From assembly GCF_014836405.1 (NCBI RefSeq), contig NZ_JACSQU010000001.1, positions 868,001-932,000 on the forward strand: 64,000 bases of DNA, given 5' to 3'. This DNA is from Brevundimonas guildfordensis. GTDB taxonomy: Bacteria > Pseudomonadota > Alphaproteobacteria > Caulobacterales > Caulobacteraceae. This document shows, piece after piece, positions 17,924-29,289 of the stretch (position 1 is the first letter of the stretch; each line of letters begins with the position of its first letter). The notes under the pieces are model-generated. The model ran no database searches and was not told the DNA's origin. It was given only the letters and a program-made list of their open reading frames with translations. The translations under genes and the position numbers were made by a program.

Positions 17924-19756
17924 TCAGACCTTGATGGGCAGCTGGGTGCGGATCGACAGCTCCTTCAGCTGACGCTCCTCGACCTCGGCCGGGGCGTTCA
18001 TCATCAGGTCCTGGCCCTGCTGGTTCAGCGGGAAGGCGATGACCTCGCGGATGGCCTGTTCGCCCGCCAGCAGCATGACGATGCGGTCGATGCCCGGCGC
18101 CAGACCGCCGTGCGGCGGCGCGCCGTAGCGGAAGGCGTTCAGCATGCCGCCGAACTGCTCCTCGACCACCGAGGCGTCGTAGCCAGCGATCTCGAAGGCC
18201 TTCAGCATGATCTCGGCCTTGTGGTTCCGGATCGCGCCCGAGCACAGCTCATAGCCGTTGCAGACGATGTCGTACTGATAGGCGCGGATGGTCAGCGGAT
18301 CCTGAGTCTCCAGCGCCTCCATGCCGCCCTGCGGCATCGAGAACGGGTTGTGGCTGAAGTCGACCTTCTTCTCTTCTTCCGACCATTCGAACATCGGGAA
18401 GTCGACGATCCAGCAGAACTTGAACTGGTCCTCGTCGACCAGCTTCAGCTCCGTGCCGACGCGGGTGCGCGCCAGACCGGCGAACTTGGCGAAGACGGCG
18501 GGATCGCCGGCGGTGAAGAAGGCGGCGTCGCCCTTGCCCAGACCCAGCGAGCTCATCAGCGCCTCGGTCGGCTCCTGCCCCAGGTTCTTGGCGATCGGGC
18601 CGCCCCACGACTGCTGATCGTCCGACCAGAAGATGTAGCCCAGGCCCGGCTGGCCCTCGCCCTGCGCCCAGGAGTTCATGCGGTCGCAGAAGGCGCGGCT
18701 GCCGCCGGTCGGCGCCGGGATGGCCCAGACGGCGTTCTTCTCGTCGGCGCCCAGGATCTTGGCGAACAGGCCGAAACCGCCGTCGCGGAAATGGTCCGAC
18801 ACGTCCTGCATCTTGATCGGGTTGCGCAGGTCCGGCTTGTCGCTGCCGTACCACTTCATCGACTGGGCGAACGTCAGGCGCTCGAAGCCCTTGTGCTCCA
18901 TCGTCTGGCCGAAGTCGTTGGTGAAGGTTTTCACGTCGTCGATCGGCGAGACCGGCTTGCCCTCGCCGAACTCGGTGAACAGCCCGTGCATCAGCGGCTC
19001 GATCGCCTGGAAGACGTCTTCCTGCGTGACGAAGCTCATCTCGACGTCCAGCTGATAGAACTCCAGCGAGCGGTCGGCGCGCAGGTCTTCGTCGCGGAAG
19101 CAGGGCGCGATCTGGAAGTAGCGGTCGAACCCCGAGACCATCAGCAGTTGCTTGAACTGCTGCGGGGCCTGCGGCAGGGCGTAGAACTTGCCGGGATGCA
19201 TCCGGCTCGGCACCAGGAAATCGCGCGCGCCTTCCGGCGACGAGGCCGTCAGGATCGGCGTCTGATACTCAAGGAAGCCCTGGGCCACCATGCGGGTGCG
19301 GATCGATTGGATCACGCGCGACCGCAGGACGATGTTCTTGTGCAGACGCTCGCGACGCAGGTCCAGGAAGCGGTTGCTCAGGCGAATCTCTTCCGGGTAC
19401 TCCTGCTCGCCGAAGACCGGCATCGGCAGTTCGGCCGCTTCCGACAGGACTTCCAACGACAGGACGCGCACCTCGACCTCGCCGGTCGGCAGGTTGGCGT
19501 TAACGGTCGAGCCTTCGCGCAGGACCACTTCGCCGTCGATCTTGATGACGCTCTCGGCGCGCAGGCGCTCGACCACGTCAAAGCCCGGCGTTTCGGGGTG
19601 CAGGACCAGTTGGGTCAGGCCGTAGTGGTCGCGCAGGTCGATGAACAGCAGGCCGCCGTGGTCCCGCTTGCGGTGGATCCAGCCCGACAGACGAACATTC
19701 GAGCCCGCATCCGTCGAACGGAGGGCGCCGCAGGTGTGGGTGCGATAGGCGTGCAT
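17924..19756 (-). CDS. aspS: Aspartyl-tRNA synthetase
   Basis: Charges tRNA with aspartate. The 610-residue bacterial-type enzyme has the N-terminal OB anticodon domain ([21 protein letters not shown]), the class II motif 2 loop [20 protein letters not shown], the GAD insertion domain, and motif 3 [15 protein letters not shown]. The frame is open 66 codons further upstream, but [12 protein letters not shown] is the expected start. Many alphaproteobacterial AspRS are non-discriminating and also charge tRNA-Asn; the sequence alone does not settle this. Confidence 0.97.
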   Translation of the reverse strand: MHAYRTHTCGALRSTDAGSNVRLSGWIHRKRDHGGLLFIDLRDHYGLTQLVLHPETPGFDVVERLRAESVIKIDGEVVLREGSTVNANLPTGEVEVRVLSLEVLSEAAELPMPVFGEQEYPEEIRLSNRFLDLRRERLHKNIVLRSRVIQSIRTRMVAQGFLEYQTPILTASSPEGARDFLVPSRMHPGKFYALPQAPQQFKQLLMVSGFDRYFQIAPCFRDEDLRADRSLEFYQLDVEMSFVTQEDVFQAIEPLMHGLFTEFGEGKPVSPIDDVKTFTNDFGQTMEHKGFERLTFAQSMKWYGSDKPDLRNPIKMQDVSDHFRDGGFGLFAKILGADEKNAVWAIPAPTGGSRAFCDRMNSWAQGEGQPGLGYIFWSDDQQSWGGPIAKNLGQEPTEALMSSLGLGKGDAAFFTAGDPAVFAKFAGLARTRVGTELKLVDEDQFKFCWIVDFPMFEWSEEEKKVDFSHNPFSMPQGGMEALETQDPLTIRAYQYDIVCNGYELCSGAIRNHKAEIMLKAFEIAGYDASVVEEQFGGMLNAFRYGAPPHGGLAPGIDRIVMLLAGEQAIREVIAFPLNQQGQDLMMNAPAEVEERQLKELSIRTQLPIKV

Positions 19757-19952
19757 GATCGGATTTCGTCTGAAAACGGCTGGAGAACAGCGTGAATTAG
19801 GAGGGGCGAAAGGCCCATCATCGCCCCGGAAAGTCAAGGCTGACGGCTCAAACGCCCATGATACGCCATCCACAGCAGCGCGCAGGTTGTCCCCGTGATC
19901 CCGCCCTATCAACAGAGACGCCCGCATCCCCGCCCGGCTAGGGTTCATCGTC

Positions 19953-20612
19953 ATGAACGCTCCGGCCGCCGAAATCCGTCAACTGCGCCTGCCGCTGCAG
20001 CAGGAGACGCCCCAGCGCGCCTCCGACCTGGCGATCTCGCAGGCCAACGCCGGGGGCGTGGCGACGCTAGCCGTCTGGCCCGAAGCGCCCGGCGCCGTGC
20101 TGGCCCTGGTCGGGCCGGCGGGCTGCGGCAAGAGCCATCTGGCCGCCGCCTGGGTCGAGCGCACCGGCGCCATCGCCCTGCACGGCGCCGAGGCGGCCCT
20201 GGTCGACCCGCTGGAGCTGGAAGGCCTCCCCGTCCTGCTGGACGACGCGCAGGACGCCGACGACGAGAGCCTGTTCCACCTGATCAACCTGACCCAGTCG
20301 GGCGGCGGCGCCCTGCTGCTGGTGTCGCGCGATCCGCCGGGAGCCTGGGCGACGGACCTGCCCGACCTGCGCTCGCGCCTGAACGCCATCCGCACCGTGG
20401 GGATCGAGGCGCCCGACGACGTCGTCTTCGCCGCCATGCTGCGCCGCGCCTTCGCCAGCCGGAACATCACCCCCGCCGATGAACTGATCGAGTATCTGGT
20501 CCGCCGCATCGACCGCTCGGCCGACGCCGCCGAGACCGTGGTCGACCGTCTGGACGCCCTGCACCGTCCCGTGACGCGAGTGCTGGCGCGGCAAGTGCTG
20601 GACGGGGAATAA
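19953..20612 (+). CDS. hdaA: DnaA-homologous regulator HdaA
   Basis: Promotes ATP hydrolysis by DnaA after initiation (RIDA) together with the sliding clamp, preventing over-replication. The 219-residue protein has a clamp-binding motif QLRLPL at 10-15, Walker A GPAGCGKS at 54-61, Walker [10 protein letters not shown] near 92-100, and sensor I-like LLLVSRDPP. It lacks the DNA-binding domain IV of DnaA. The order hdaA-ppk-ppx matches the Caulobacter locus. The start is the ATG giving [11 protein letters not shown]. Confidence 0.93.
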   Translation: MNAPAAEIRQLRLPLQQETPQRASDLAISQANAGGVATLAVWPEAPGAVLALVGPAGCGKSHLAAAWVERTGAIALHGAEAALVDPLELEGLPVLLDDAQDADDESLFHLINLTQSGGGALLLVSRDPPGAWATDLPDLRSRLNAIRTVGIEAPDDVVFAAMLRRAFASRNITPADELIEYLVRRIDRSADAAETVVDRLDALHRPVTRVLARQVLDGE

Positions 20613-20690
20613 CGCCCACCCGCCCGCTCATTCCCTCGCCGCGACACAATCGCGGTTGCAGCCGTCACAGGCGCGCGCGACAACGGAATC

Positions 20691-22925
20691 ATGACCGATA
20701 TCGCGCCCATCGCCGTCGACACCACCGGTGAGGAAGTCCCCTCCTCGCGCGCGCCGCAACTCAAGCTGTCCGAGGCGCTGATGGCCTCGCCCGAGCGGTT
20801 CATCAACCGCGAGCTGTCGTGGCTGGCCTTCAACGGCCGGGTGCTGGAGGAAGCCGCCAACGAGGGCCATCCCCTGCTGGAGCGCGTGCGCTTCCTGTCC
20901 ATCTCGGCCAACAACCTGGACGAGTTCTTCATGACCCGCGTCGCCGGCCTGAAGGGGCAGGTGCGCGAGCGCATCCGCGTCGTCTCCCCTGACGGCCTGA
21001 CGCCGGCCGAGCAGTTGGAACAGGTCAATGCGGCGGCGGGCGGCCTGATGGCCGAGCAGCAGCGTCAGTGGCGCGTCCTGCGCAAGGAAATGGCCGCCGC
21101 CGGCATCGAGATCGTCGAGCGCGCCCGCATCACCAAGACCGAGCGCGAGCGGCTGGAACCGGAGTTCCTGAACCAGCTCTTCGCCGTGCTGACGCCGATG
21201 GCCATCGACCCGGCGCATCCCTTCCCCTTCCTGCCGAACCTGGGCTTCTCGCTGGCGCTGAAGCTGCGCCGCAACAGCGACAACCGCGTGCTGTACGCCT
21301 TGGTGCCGGTGCCGACCCAGGTGCGGCGCTTCTGGGCGCTGGCGACGGACGGGCGTTCGACGCCGGGGCGTACGCGCTACGTCTCGCTGGAAAACCTGCT
21401 GCTGCTGTTCATCGACCACATGTTTCCGGGCTGCGAGATCCTGGAGAAGGGCCTGTTCCGCCTGATCCGCGACTCCGACATCGAGATCGAGGAAGAAGCC
21501 GAAGACCTGGTCATGGAGTTCGAGGAGGCGCTGAAGCAGCGCCGCATGGGCTCGGTCGTCCGCATCAAGATTCAGGCGGACATGCCCGACGACCTGCGCG
21601 ACTTCATCATCGCCCAGTTGCACGCCCAGCCGCAGGACGTGGTGCTGGTCGACGGGATGCTCGGCCTGGCCCAGCTTTCCGAACTGATCCCTGGCGGCCA
21701 CCCGGACCTGAAGTTCAAGGGCTATGAGCCGCGCTACCCCGAGCGGGTACGCGACAACGGCGGCGACATCTTCGCGGCGGTGCGCGAAAAGGACATGCTG
21801 ATCCACCACCCGTTCGAGAGCTTCGACGTGGTGGTCCAGTTCCTGCGTCAGGCGGCGCGCGACCCGCACGTCATCGCCATCAAGCAGACCCTGTATCGCA
21901 CCTCCAAGGACAGCCCCATCGTCGCCGCCCTGATCGAGGCGGCCGAGAACGGCAAGAACGTCACCGCCCTGGTCGAGCTGAAGGCCCGCTTCGACGAGGA
22001 AGCCAACCTGCGCTGGGCGCGCCAGATGGAGCGGGCCGGCGTCCACGTCGTCTTCGGCTTCGTCGAGTACAAGACCCACGCCAAGATGAGCGTCGTCGTG
22101 CGGCGCGAGGGCGACAGCCTTCGCGCCTACTGCCACTTCGGCACCGGCAACTATCACCCGGTCACGGCCAAGATTTACACCGATCTCAGCCTGTTCACCT
22201 GCGATCCGGCCTTGGGCCGCGATGCCACGCGGGTGTTCAACTACATCACCGGCTATGCCGCGCCGGACGAGCTGGAAGCCCTGGTCGTCTCGCCGCTGAA
22301 CATGAAAACCAGTCTGATCGAGATGATCGGCAAGGAGATGTCGGCCGCCGCCAAGGGCAAGCCCGCCGCCATCTGGGCCAAGATGAACGCTTTGGTCGAT
22401 CCAGAGATCATCGACGCCCTGTATCGCGCCAGCCAATGGGGCGTGCGCATCGAACTGGTCATCCGCGGCATCTGCTGTCTGCGCCCCGGCGTGACGGGCC
22501 TGTCGGAGAATATCCGGGTCAAGTCGATCGTCGGCCGCTTCCTGGAGCACAGCCGCATCGTCGCCTTCGCCAACGGCCACGACCTGCCCAGCAACCGGGC
22601 GCGGGTCTACATCTCCTCGGCCGACTGGATGCCGCGCAACCTGGATCGCCGCGTCGAGGTGATGACGCCGATCCTGAACGCCACCGTCCACGACCAGGTG
22701 CTGGACCAGATCATGGTCGCCAATCTGAAGGACGACGCCCAGAGCTGGGTTCTGGCCTCCGACGGCTCCTACCGACGGGTGATCCCCAGCGGGTCCGAAC
22801 GCCCCTTCTCGGCGCACAAATACTTCATGACCAACCCCAGCCTGTCCGGACGCGGCCGCAAGGTGAAGACCTTGCCCGGCGCCTTGTCTTATCCAGGTCT
22901 GAAGGTGCGGAAGAACCGCTCATGA
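20691..22925 (+). CDS. ppk: Polyphosphate kinase 1
   Basis: Reversibly polymerises the gamma phosphate of ATP into polyphosphate. The 744-residue protein has the four PPK1 domains: N-terminal helical ([19 protein letters not shown]), head domain, and two phospholipase D-like domains. The autophosphorylated His is in the [16 protein letters not shown] segment and the second catalytic His in [15 protein letters not shown]. The [15 protein letters not shown] motif is intact. The stop overlaps the ppx start (ATGA), so synthesis and breakdown enzymes are made together. Confidence 0.97.
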   Translation: MTDIAPIAVDTTGEEVPSSRAPQLKLSEALMASPERFINRELSWLAFNGRVLEEAANEGHPLLERVRFLSISANNLDEFFMTRVAGLKGQVRERIRVVSPDGLTPAEQLEQVNAAAGGLMAEQQRQWRVLRKEMAAAGIEIVERARITKTERERLEPEFLNQLFAVLTPMAIDPAHPFPFLPNLGFSLALKLRRNSDNRVLYALVPVPTQVRRFWALATDGRSTPGRTRYVSLENLLLLFIDHMFPGCEILEKGLFRLIRDSDIEIEEEAEDLVMEFEEALKQRRMGSVVRIKIQADMPDDLRDFIIAQLHAQPQDVVLVDGMLGLAQLSELIPGGHPDLKFKGYEPRYPERVRDNGGDIFAAVREKDMLIHHPFESFDVVVQFLRQAARDPHVIAIKQTLYRTSKDSPIVAALIEAAENGKNVTALVELKARFDEEANLRWARQMERAGVHVVFGFVEYKTHAKMSVVVRREGDSLRAYCHFGTGNYHPVTAKIYTDLSLFTCDPALGRDATRVFNYITGYAAPDELEALVVSPLNMKTSLIEMIGKEMSAAAKGKPAAIWAKMNALVDPEIIDALYRASQWGVRIELVIRGICCLRPGVTGLSENIRVKSIVGRFLEHSRIVAFANGHDLPSNRARVYISSADWMPRNLDRRVEVMTPILNATVHDQVLDQIMVANLKDDAQSWVLASDGSYRRVIPSGSERPFSAHKYFMTNPSLSGRGRKVKTLPGALSYPGLKVRKNRS

Positions 22926-24412
22926 GCCCTGAACGCGAATACGAGTCGAGACAGATCGCCGTCATCGACATCGGCTCCAACTCGGTGCGCCTGGTGTTGT
23001 ACCGGCTGGAAGGCCGGGCGGTCTGGACCATGTTCAACGAAAAGGTGCTGGCCGGTCTGGGCCGCGACCTGGCGGCCACAGGGCGTCTGTCCGAACCGGG
23101 CGCCGTCATGGCCATGACGGCGCTGCGCCGCTTCGCCGCCGTGATCGAGGGCGTCCAGCCGGATCAGGTCCTGGTCGCCGCCACCGCCGCCGTGCGGCAG
23201 GCCGATGACGGCCCAGAGTTCTGCGAGCGCGTGGCCGCCGAGACGGGCTTGCGCATCCGCGTGCTCAGCGGCGAGGAAGAGGCGAAGTACTCGGCGCTGG
23301 GCGTTCTGGCGGGCGATCCCGGCGCGCGCGGCGTGGCCGCCGACATGGGCGGCGCCAGTCTGGAGCTGACGCGGATCGGGGATGGTCCGCGCGGCAAGGG
23401 CGTGACCCTGCCGCTAGGTCCTTTCGCCCTGCTGGACGCCAGGGGTTTCGACGCCGACCGCCTGCGCGCCCGCATCGCCAAACGGCTGGAGCCGATCGAA
23501 GACGACTACGCCACCCCGACGCTCTACGCCGTCGGCGGCGCCTGGCGCAGCCTGGCCCAGATGCACATGGCCATGGTCGATCACCCGATCCGCATCGTCC
23601 ACCAGTACGCCATGAGCGCCGCCGACGCCCGCGACATGGCCCGTCTGGTCGCGCGCCAGTCCCGCGTCTCGCTGGAGAAACTGCCCGGCCTGTCCAAGCG
23701 CCGCGCCGAGACCCTTCCCTACGCCGCCCTGGTGCTGGAGGGGCTGATCGACCGGCTGGGGCTGACCTCGGTCAGCTTCTCGGCCTGGGGCGTTCGCGAG
23801 GGGCTGCTGTATCACGGCATGGAGCCCGCCATGCGCGCGGTCGATCCCCTGCTGGCCGGGTGTTCGGCATGGGGCGGCCGTCAGGGCGTGGACCCCGCCC
23901 TGCCCCGCGCTCTGGACGGCTGGCTGCAGTCCGTGGTTTCGGCCCTGCCCGAAGTGTTCGGCGAGGAGCGTGACGCCCTGCTGACCTCCTCGGTGTGCCG
24001 TTTGGCGGATCTGGGCGCGCGCCTCCACCCCGACCACCGCGTCAGCCTGGTGTTCGATCAGGTTCTATGGTCGCCCATTCCGGGCCAATCTCACGCCGAG
24101 CGCGCCTTCATGGCCGTGGCGATGAACGCCCGCTATGGCGGCGAGGCGCGCACGCCCGCGCCGGAAACGGTCGACCGTCTGTTGTCCGACAAGGGCCAGA
24201 AACGCGCCCGCGCCCTGGGATTGGCCATGCGACTGGCCTGCGACCTGTCGGGCCGCTCGCCGCAGCTGCTGGCCAACGCCACAGCCACGGTCGAGAAAGG
24301 CGCCCTGCGCGTCACCGCCGCCAGCGGCTACGCCGACATGCTGCTGGGCGAACAGACGAAGCGGCGAGCAAAAGCCCTGGCCGAATCGATGGACCTGACG
24401 CTGAAGATCTAA
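22922..24412 (+). CDS. ppx: Exopolyphosphatase, Ppx/GppA family
   Basis: Releases phosphate from polyphosphate ends, or pppGpp 5'-phosphate in GppA-type members. The 496-residue protein shows the ASKHA phosphate-1 loop [32 protein letters not shown], and phosphate-2 loop [15 protein letters not shown], followed by a C-terminal HD-like region ([17 protein letters not shown]). The ATG overlaps the ppk stop. Ppx and GppA cannot be separated with certainty by sequence; pairing with ppk favours Ppx. Confidence 0.93.
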   Translation: MSPEREYESRQIAVIDIGSNSVRLVLYRLEGRAVWTMFNEKVLAGLGRDLAATGRLSEPGAVMAMTALRRFAAVIEGVQPDQVLVAATAAVRQADDGPEFCERVAAETGLRIRVLSGEEEAKYSALGVLAGDPGARGVAADMGGASLELTRIGDGPRGKGVTLPLGPFALLDARGFDADRLRARIAKRLEPIEDDYATPTLYAVGGAWRSLAQMHMAMVDHPIRIVHQYAMSAADARDMARLVARQSRVSLEKLPGLSKRRAETLPYAALVLEGLIDRLGLTSVSFSAWGVREGLLYHGMEPAMRAVDPLLAGCSAWGGRQGVDPALPRALDGWLQSVVSALPEVFGEERDALLTSSVCRLADLGARLHPDHRVSLVFDQVLWSPIPGQSHAERAFMAVAMNARYGGEARTPAPETVDRLLSDKGQKRARALGLAMRLACDLSGRSPQLLANATATVEKGALRVTAASGYADMLLGEQTKRRAKALAESMDLTLKI

Positions 24413-24414
24413 AA

Positions 24415-24435
24415 CCCTCTCCCGCCGGGAGAGGG
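24415..24435. terminator. Hairpin between ppx and rnd
   Basis: The perfect stem CCCTCTCCCG with CGGGAGAGGG lies between two converging genes. It has A residues on the left but no T-run on the right, so it would work best as a terminator for rnd on the minus strand. Confidence 0.6.
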
Positions 24436-24438
24436 CGA

Positions 24439-25593
24439 TCAGCCCTCGATCTCGACCACTTCGACGCGGGCGCCGTTCAGCACCAGGGCGATCTCGCCCT
24501 TCTTCAGCTTCAGCGCGTCTTCGCCGAACAGTTCGCGGCGCCAGCCTTTCATGGCCTCGACGTCGGCCTTGTCGTTCAGGGCGATCTTTTCGAGGTCCGC
24601 GACGGTGGCGATCAGCTTGGCGGCTACGCCCGCATTGTCGCTCTTGGCCTTCAGCAGCACCTTCAGCAGCTCCACCACCGAGGGCGGCGCGGGCTGGTTG
24701 TTGGCCGGGCGCTCCAGCTTGGGCGCATGGGCTTCCGGGTCGGCCAACACGCGCTTCAGCTCGGCCGCCAGCTCCAGCCCCAGACGCGAGCCGCCGAAGC
24801 CCTTGGGCACCGAACGCAGACGATTGAAGGCGTCCGGGTCGGTCGGCGTCTGGACGGCGATCTCGTCGATGGCTTCATCCTTCAGGATGCGGCCGCGCGG
24901 CTGGTCGCGCTCCTGCGCCGCGCGCTCGCGCCAGACGGCCGTGGCGACGAAACCGGCCAGGTATTTGGCGTTGAACTTCTTGGGCTTCAGCCGCTTCCAG
25001 GCGTTCTCGGGCGAGGTGTCGTACAGCGCCGGGTCCGTGACCGCGCCCATTTCCGACATGACCCAGTCCAGACGGCCTTCCTTCTGCAGCCGGTCGCGCA
25101 GTTTGGGATACAGCGCCGACAGGTGCGTCACGTCGCCCAGCGCATAGGTCAGCTGCGCCTCGGACAGCGGGCGGCGCGCCCAGTCGGTGAAGCGGCTGCC
25201 CTTGTCCAGCTCCTGACGCAGCATCTGGCGGACCAGGGCCTCATAGCTGACCTGATCGCCAAACCCGGCGGCCATGGCGGCGACCTGGGTATCGAACAGC
25301 GGGCGCGGCATGGCGCCCAGCTTGTTGAAGATCTCCACGTCCTGTCGGGCGGCGTGGAAGACCTTCAGAATCGATTCGTCCCGCAGGATGTCGAGGAAGG
25401 GTTCCAGATCCAGCCCCTCGGCCATCGGGTCGATGATGGCGGCGTCGGACGGCGAAACCGCCGCCTGAATCAGGCACAGCTTGGGCCAGTAGGTGGTTTC
25501 CCGCATGAATTCCGTATCGACGGTGATGTACGGGGCCTTGGCCAGACGATCGCAGAAGGCGATCAGCGCGTCATTGGTGGTGATTAGCGTCAT
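24439..25593 (-). CDS. rnd: Ribonuclease D
   Basis: A 3'-5' exoribonuclease that trims tRNA and other structured RNA ends. The 384-residue protein has a DEDDy exonuclease domain with YITVDTEFMRE (Asp/Glu), FHAARQDVEIF, and the downstream LTYALGDVTHLSALY, followed by HRDC-type helices. The frame is open upstream to 25932, but the ATG giving MTLITTNDALIAF is the expected start. In Caulobacter RNase D is a reported component of the RNase E degradosome, which links it to the rne gene at the start of this window. Confidence 0.94.
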   Translation of the reverse strand: MTLITTNDALIAFCDRLAKAPYITVDTEFMRETTYWPKLCLIQAAVSPSDAAIIDPMAEGLDLEPFLDILRDESILKVFHAARQDVEIFNKLGAMPRPLFDTQVAAMAAGFGDQVSYEALVRQMLRQELDKGSRFTDWARRPLSEAQLTYALGDVTHLSALYPKLRDRLQKEGRLDWVMSEMGAVTDPALYDTSPENAWKRLKPKKFNAKYLAGFVATAVWRERAAQERDQPRGRILKDEAIDEIAVQTPTDPDAFNRLRSVPKGFGGSRLGLELAAELKRVLADPEAHAPKLERPANNQPAPPSVVELLKVLLKAKSDNAGVAAKLIATVADLEKIALNDKADVEAMKGWRRELFGEDALKLKKGEIALVLNGARVEVVEIEG

Positions 25594-25674
25594 TCCGATG
25601 CTATAGCCCCGCGCGACGCCGTCGTGGCAAGAGCGCCGCGACATATTTTCGCCCCCGATTTCGAGCCGTGACCG

Positions 25675-26712
25675 ATGAGCGACACCCCTGAGGCCCAAAA
25701 AAGCGGTCTGACCTACGCCGACGCAGGCGTGGATATCGACGCCGGCGAACAGCTGGTCGACGCCATCAAGCCGCTGGCCAAGTCCACCCGCCGCCCCGGC
25801 GCGGAGGCCTCTCTGGGCGGTTTCGGCGCCCTGTTCGATCTGAAGGCCGCCGGCTTTGAAGACCCGCTGATCGTCACCACCACCGACGGCGTCGGCACCA
25901 AGCTGAAGATCGCCATCGAGACCGGCCGTCACGACGGCGTGGGCGTCGATCTGGTCGCCATGTGCGTCAACGACCTGCTGGCGCAGGGCGCCGAGCCGCT
26001 GATGTTCCTGGACTACTACGCGACGGGCAAGCTGGACGTGGACGCCGCGCGCCGCGTCGTTGCGGGCATCGCCGAGGGCTGCCGCCAGTCGGGCAGCGCC
26101 CTGGTCGGCGGCGAAACGGCCGAAATGCCGGGCATGTATTCGGGCGGCGACTACGACCTTGCCGGTTTCTCGGTCGGCGCGGTCGAGCGCGGCAAGGTCC
26201 TGCCCTACCTGGACCAGCAGAAGCCCGGCGACGTCATCATCGGCCTAGCCTCCTCGGGTCCGCACTCGAACGGCTATTCCCTGATCCGCAAGGTGGTCGA
26301 GAAGTCCGGCCTGGCCTGGGGCGATGACGCCCCCTTCGCCAAGGACCAGTCGCTGGCCCAGGCGCTGATGGAGCCGACCCGCATCTATGTGAAGCCGGTC
26401 CTGCCGCTCATGAAGGCCGGTCTGGTCAAGGGCGCGGCCCACATCACGGGCGGCGGTTTGATCGAGAACCCGCCGCGCTGCATCGCTGAGGGCCTTGAGG
26501 CCAGCTTCGACTGGGATGCGTGGCCCATGCCCGACGTCTTCCAATGGCTAGCCGAAACCGGCGGGATTTCGGACCACGAGATGCGCCGCACCTTTAACTG
26601 CGGCGTCGGCTTCATCCTGATCGTCGCCCCCGAGAACGTCGAGCCGGTGCTGGCCGCCCTGCTGAACGCGGGCGAGACGGCCTTCGTCTGCGGGCAGCTT
26701 CAGACGGCGTAA
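25675..26712 (+). CDS. purM: Phosphoribosylformylglycinamidine cyclo-ligase
   Basis: Closes the imidazole ring (FGAM to AIR) in purine synthesis. The 345-residue protein has [62 protein letters not shown] and [15 protein letters not shown]. It shares a bidirectional promoter region of 81 bases with rnd. The usual partner purN lies about 1.9 kb downstream in the same orientation, separated by a peptidase gene on the other strand. Confidence 0.97.
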   Translation: MSDTPEAQKSGLTYADAGVDIDAGEQLVDAIKPLAKSTRRPGAEASLGGFGALFDLKAAGFEDPLIVTTTDGVGTKLKIAIETGRHDGVGVDLVAMCVNDLLAQGAEPLMFLDYYATGKLDVDAARRVVAGIAEGCRQSGSALVGGETAEMPGMYSGGDYDLAGFSVGAVERGKVLPYLDQQKPGDVIIGLASSGPHSNGYSLIRKVVEKSGLAWGDDAPFAKDQSLAQALMEPTRIYVKPVLPLMKAGLVKGAAHITGGGLIENPPRCIAEGLEASFDWDAWPMPDVFQWLAETGGISDHEMRRTFNCGVGFILIVAPENVEPVLAALLNAGETAFVCGQLQTA

Positions 26713-26737
26713 GGCGATAGCCGCTTCGGACAAGACA

Positions 26738-26770
26738 AAGGCCCCGGTCAATGCGACCGGGGCCTTCTTC
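26738..26770. terminator. Intrinsic terminator between purM and S10 peptidase
   Basis: The 12-bp stem AAGGCCCCGGTC (26738-26749) with GACCGGGGCCTT (26755-26766) is followed by CTTC and ATTT. It is placed between convergent genes and can serve both, the minus strand having AAAG/TTTG flanks. Confidence 0.8.
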
Positions 26771-26790
26771 ATTTCAGACTGTCGCCTGGA

Positions 26791-28383
26791 TCAGCGAACG
26801 CCGCCGTTGACCGTCTCGTCGTAGAATTTGGCCATGTCGGTGTAGAGCTGCTCAAGCGCCGGGCGGGCCGTGTACATCATGTGGCCGCCTTCATAGTAGG
26901 TAAACTCCAGGTTCCCGCGCAGGTGCGGCTCCAGCATCATCTGGGCCAGGTCGTACTCGGTGCTGAAGAAGGGCGTGGCGGCGTCGTAATAGCCGTTCAG
27001 AGCCAGCACCTTCATGTGCGGATTGCGGCGGATGGCGGTGGCCAGATCCACGGCAGTGTTCGGCGTCGTCTGCGGACCGCCGACCGGCGGACGGTGGCTC
27101 CAGTCCCAGTCGAAGCCCGGCAGGCCGCGCGCCGACTGGCGATAGTCCATGTCCGTGCGATAGTTCAGCGTCGTGGCCACATAGTCGCGGAAGATGCTGA
27201 AATAGGCGCCGGTGATCGCGCTGCTCGACGGGTCTTCTTCCGGCGAGGCCCCCACGGCGCTGGCGTCGATGCCCAAGTAACGCGTGTCCAGACGTCCGAC
27301 GGTCTGGCGACGGTCGCGCAGCAGCTCCTTGCGGAACGGGCTCAGCTCGAGGCGCAGATTGGCCTGATCCAGAACGTCCGGCGAAATGCCGATCAGGGCG
27401 CTCATCTGCTGGGCGATCTGGGCGCGCTCTGCGTCCGAGATCAGGTGCCCCTTCGACAGGGCCGCCGAATACGGACCGATGGCGAACTCGCGAGCCCGCT
27501 GCACGTGCTCTTCCAGGCTTGGCTTGTTCGGGATCTTGTTGTGGTACCAGGCCGTCGCCGCATAGGTCGGCAGCAGGGTGACGAAGTTCTGCGGATAGCC
27601 CGGCTGGCGCACGCCGTAGTTCATGATCGACGACAGCAGGACCACGCCGTTCAACGACATGCCGCGGCTTTCCAGCTGATGCACCAGGGCGCCGGCGCGC
27701 AGGGTGCCGTAGCTTTCGCCCAGTACGTATTTCGGGCTGGACCAGCGGTCGAACTTGGTCGTGTAGCGCATGATGGCGCGGGCGAAGGTGTCCGCGTCCT
27801 GATCCACGCCCCAGAAGGCCGAACCCGGCGTCTCGCCCAGCGGACGCGAATAGCCGGCGCCGACCATGTCGATGAAGACCAGGTCCGTCTTGTCCAGCAG
27901 GGTCATGTCGTTGGGCGCCAGGTTGAACGGCCCCGGACGCTCGACCACCGGGGCGTCGGTCTGGACCCGCATCGGGCCGAAGGCGCCCATGTGCAGCCAC
28001 ACCGTCGGCGAACCCGGCCCGCCGTTGAACATATAGGTGATCGGACGACGGCCGACCGGCTGGCCGTCCAGCGTATAGGCCACATAAAACAGGCTGGCCG
28101 TCGGCATGCCCGCGTCGTTGCGGACCGTCAGCGTGCCCGCCGTCGCCTTGTAGCGCAGCGTGCGGCCGTGGGCGTTGACCGAGTGGCTGGTGGTGACTGC
28201 CGCTTCATCGGCGATCGCGCGGGCCCAGTTCTTCTCGATCTGATCGGCGGTGACGTTGCGCAGGCGATCGGAGGCCGACCGGATGGGGCCCGAACCGCCG
28301 CTGGACGCGGCTTCCTGAGCCATGGAAACGGCTGGCGCGGCCAACAGGGCCGCCGCGCAGGCGGCGGTCAACAAACGACGCAT
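26791..28383 (-). CDS. S10-family serine carboxypeptidase-like protein, secreted
   Basis: An exported alpha/beta-hydrolase peptidase of 530 residues. It has a signal peptide (MRRLLTAACAAALLAAPA, cleavage near MAQEAA), MFNGGPGSPTVWLHMGAFGP (oxyanion region), nucleophile motif LGESYGTLRAG, a late Asp in NGYYDAATPFF and His in YEGGHMMYTA. Bacterial members probably degrade peptides from the C-terminus in the periplasm or outside the cell. It splits purM from purN. The substrate is not known. Confidence 0.9.
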   Translation of the reverse strand: MRRLLTAACAAALLAAPAVSMAQEAASSGGSGPIRSASDRLRNVTADQIEKNWARAIADEAAVTTSHSVNAHGRTLRYKATAGTLTVRNDAGMPTASLFYVAYTLDGQPVGRRPITYMFNGGPGSPTVWLHMGAFGPMRVQTDAPVVERPGPFNLAPNDMTLLDKTDLVFIDMVGAGYSRPLGETPGSAFWGVDQDADTFARAIMRYTTKFDRWSSPKYVLGESYGTLRAGALVHQLESRGMSLNGVVLLSSIMNYGVRQPGYPQNFVTLLPTYAATAWYHNKIPNKPSLEEHVQRAREFAIGPYSAALSKGHLISDAERAQIAQQMSALIGISPDVLDQANLRLELSPFRKELLRDRRQTVGRLDTRYLGIDASAVGASPEEDPSSSAITGAYFSIFRDYVATTLNYRTDMDYRQSARGLPGFDWDWSHRPPVGGPQTTPNTAVDLATAIRRNPHMKVLALNGYYDAATPFFSTEYDLAQMMLEPHLRGNLEFTYYEGGHMMYTARPALEQLYTDMAKFYDETVNGGVR

Positions 28384-28588
28384 ATAGATTACTCCCCCTA
28401 GGATGCCGGTCTCCCCCGGCGGATGAACGCTAGCGCCGCCGTTTCCGAAGAAGCAACGGAGTTTGCGTCAGTTCAGCGACAATGGTTCGGCGGCGCTGCG
28501 CCCTCCCCCTTCGCCACGCCCGCCCTCTTGCTAAGTCGCCTTCAGGGCCGCATGGCAGTCGCGCCTTCTTGCACGCGTGAGCCCGCCT

Positions 28589-29179
28589 ATGTCCGTCGCC
28601 AAAACCCGCGTCGCCGTCCTGATCTCAGGGACCGGTTCGAACATGGTCAGCCTCATTGAGGCGGGACAGGCGCCCGACGCGCCGTATGAAGTCGTGCTGG
28701 TCGTCTCGAACATCGCGGGCGCGGCTGGCCTGGAGAAGGCCCGGACGCTGGGCGTTGAGGCCGTCGCCCTCGAACATGCGCCCTTCGGCAAGGATCGCGA
28801 GGCGCACGAGCGCGCCGTGGACGCCCTGCTGCGCGAACATGGCGTCCAGGCCGTGGCCCTCGCCGGCTACATGCGCCTGCTGACGCCGTGGCTGGTGCGC
28901 CAGTGGGCGAGTCGGATGCTGAACATCCACCCGTCGCTGCTGCCGCTCTATCCCGGCCTCAACACCCACGCCCGCGCTATTGAAGCCGGCGACCGGGAGG
29001 CGGGCTGCACCGTCCACATCGTCACCGAAGGCGTCGATGAAGGCCCCGCCCTGGGGCAGGCCCGGGTGCCCATCCTGCCCGGAGACACGGCTGAAATTCT
29101 GTCCGAGCGCGTCAAGGCGGCGGAACATCAGCTTTACCCCCGAATTCTGATGGAATTTCTGCGCGCTCTCAAACCTTAA
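28589..29179 (+). CDS. purN: Phosphoribosylglycinamide formyltransferase
   Basis: Transfers a formyl group from 10-formyl-THF to GAR in purine synthesis. The 196-residue enzyme shows VAVLISGTGSNM (phosphate loop), LAGYMRLLTPWLVR, NIHPSLLPLYPGLNTHARAI (catalytic Asn/His) and GCTVHIVTEGVDEGP with the catalytic Asp. A GTG four codons upstream is an alternative start; the ATG gives the more usual N-terminus. Neither start has a strong ribosome site. Confidence 0.95.
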   Translation: MSVAKTRVAVLISGTGSNMVSLIEAGQAPDAPYEVVLVVSNIAGAAGLEKARTLGVEAVALEHAPFGKDREAHERAVDALLREHGVQAVALAGYMRLLTPWLVRQWASRMLNIHPSLLPLYPGLNTHARAIEAGDREAGCTVHIVTEGVDEGPALGQARVPILPGDTAEILSERVKAAEHQLYPRILMEFLRALKP

Positions 29180-29289
29180 CGATTTTTAATGCGACAGCCG
29201 GTCGCACGCGTGCGCAGGTTGCCGCAGGCACGAATGCGCCGGTCTGGTGGCGCAATCGCGCACGTCTGCACCACTGGGAAGACCCGAAG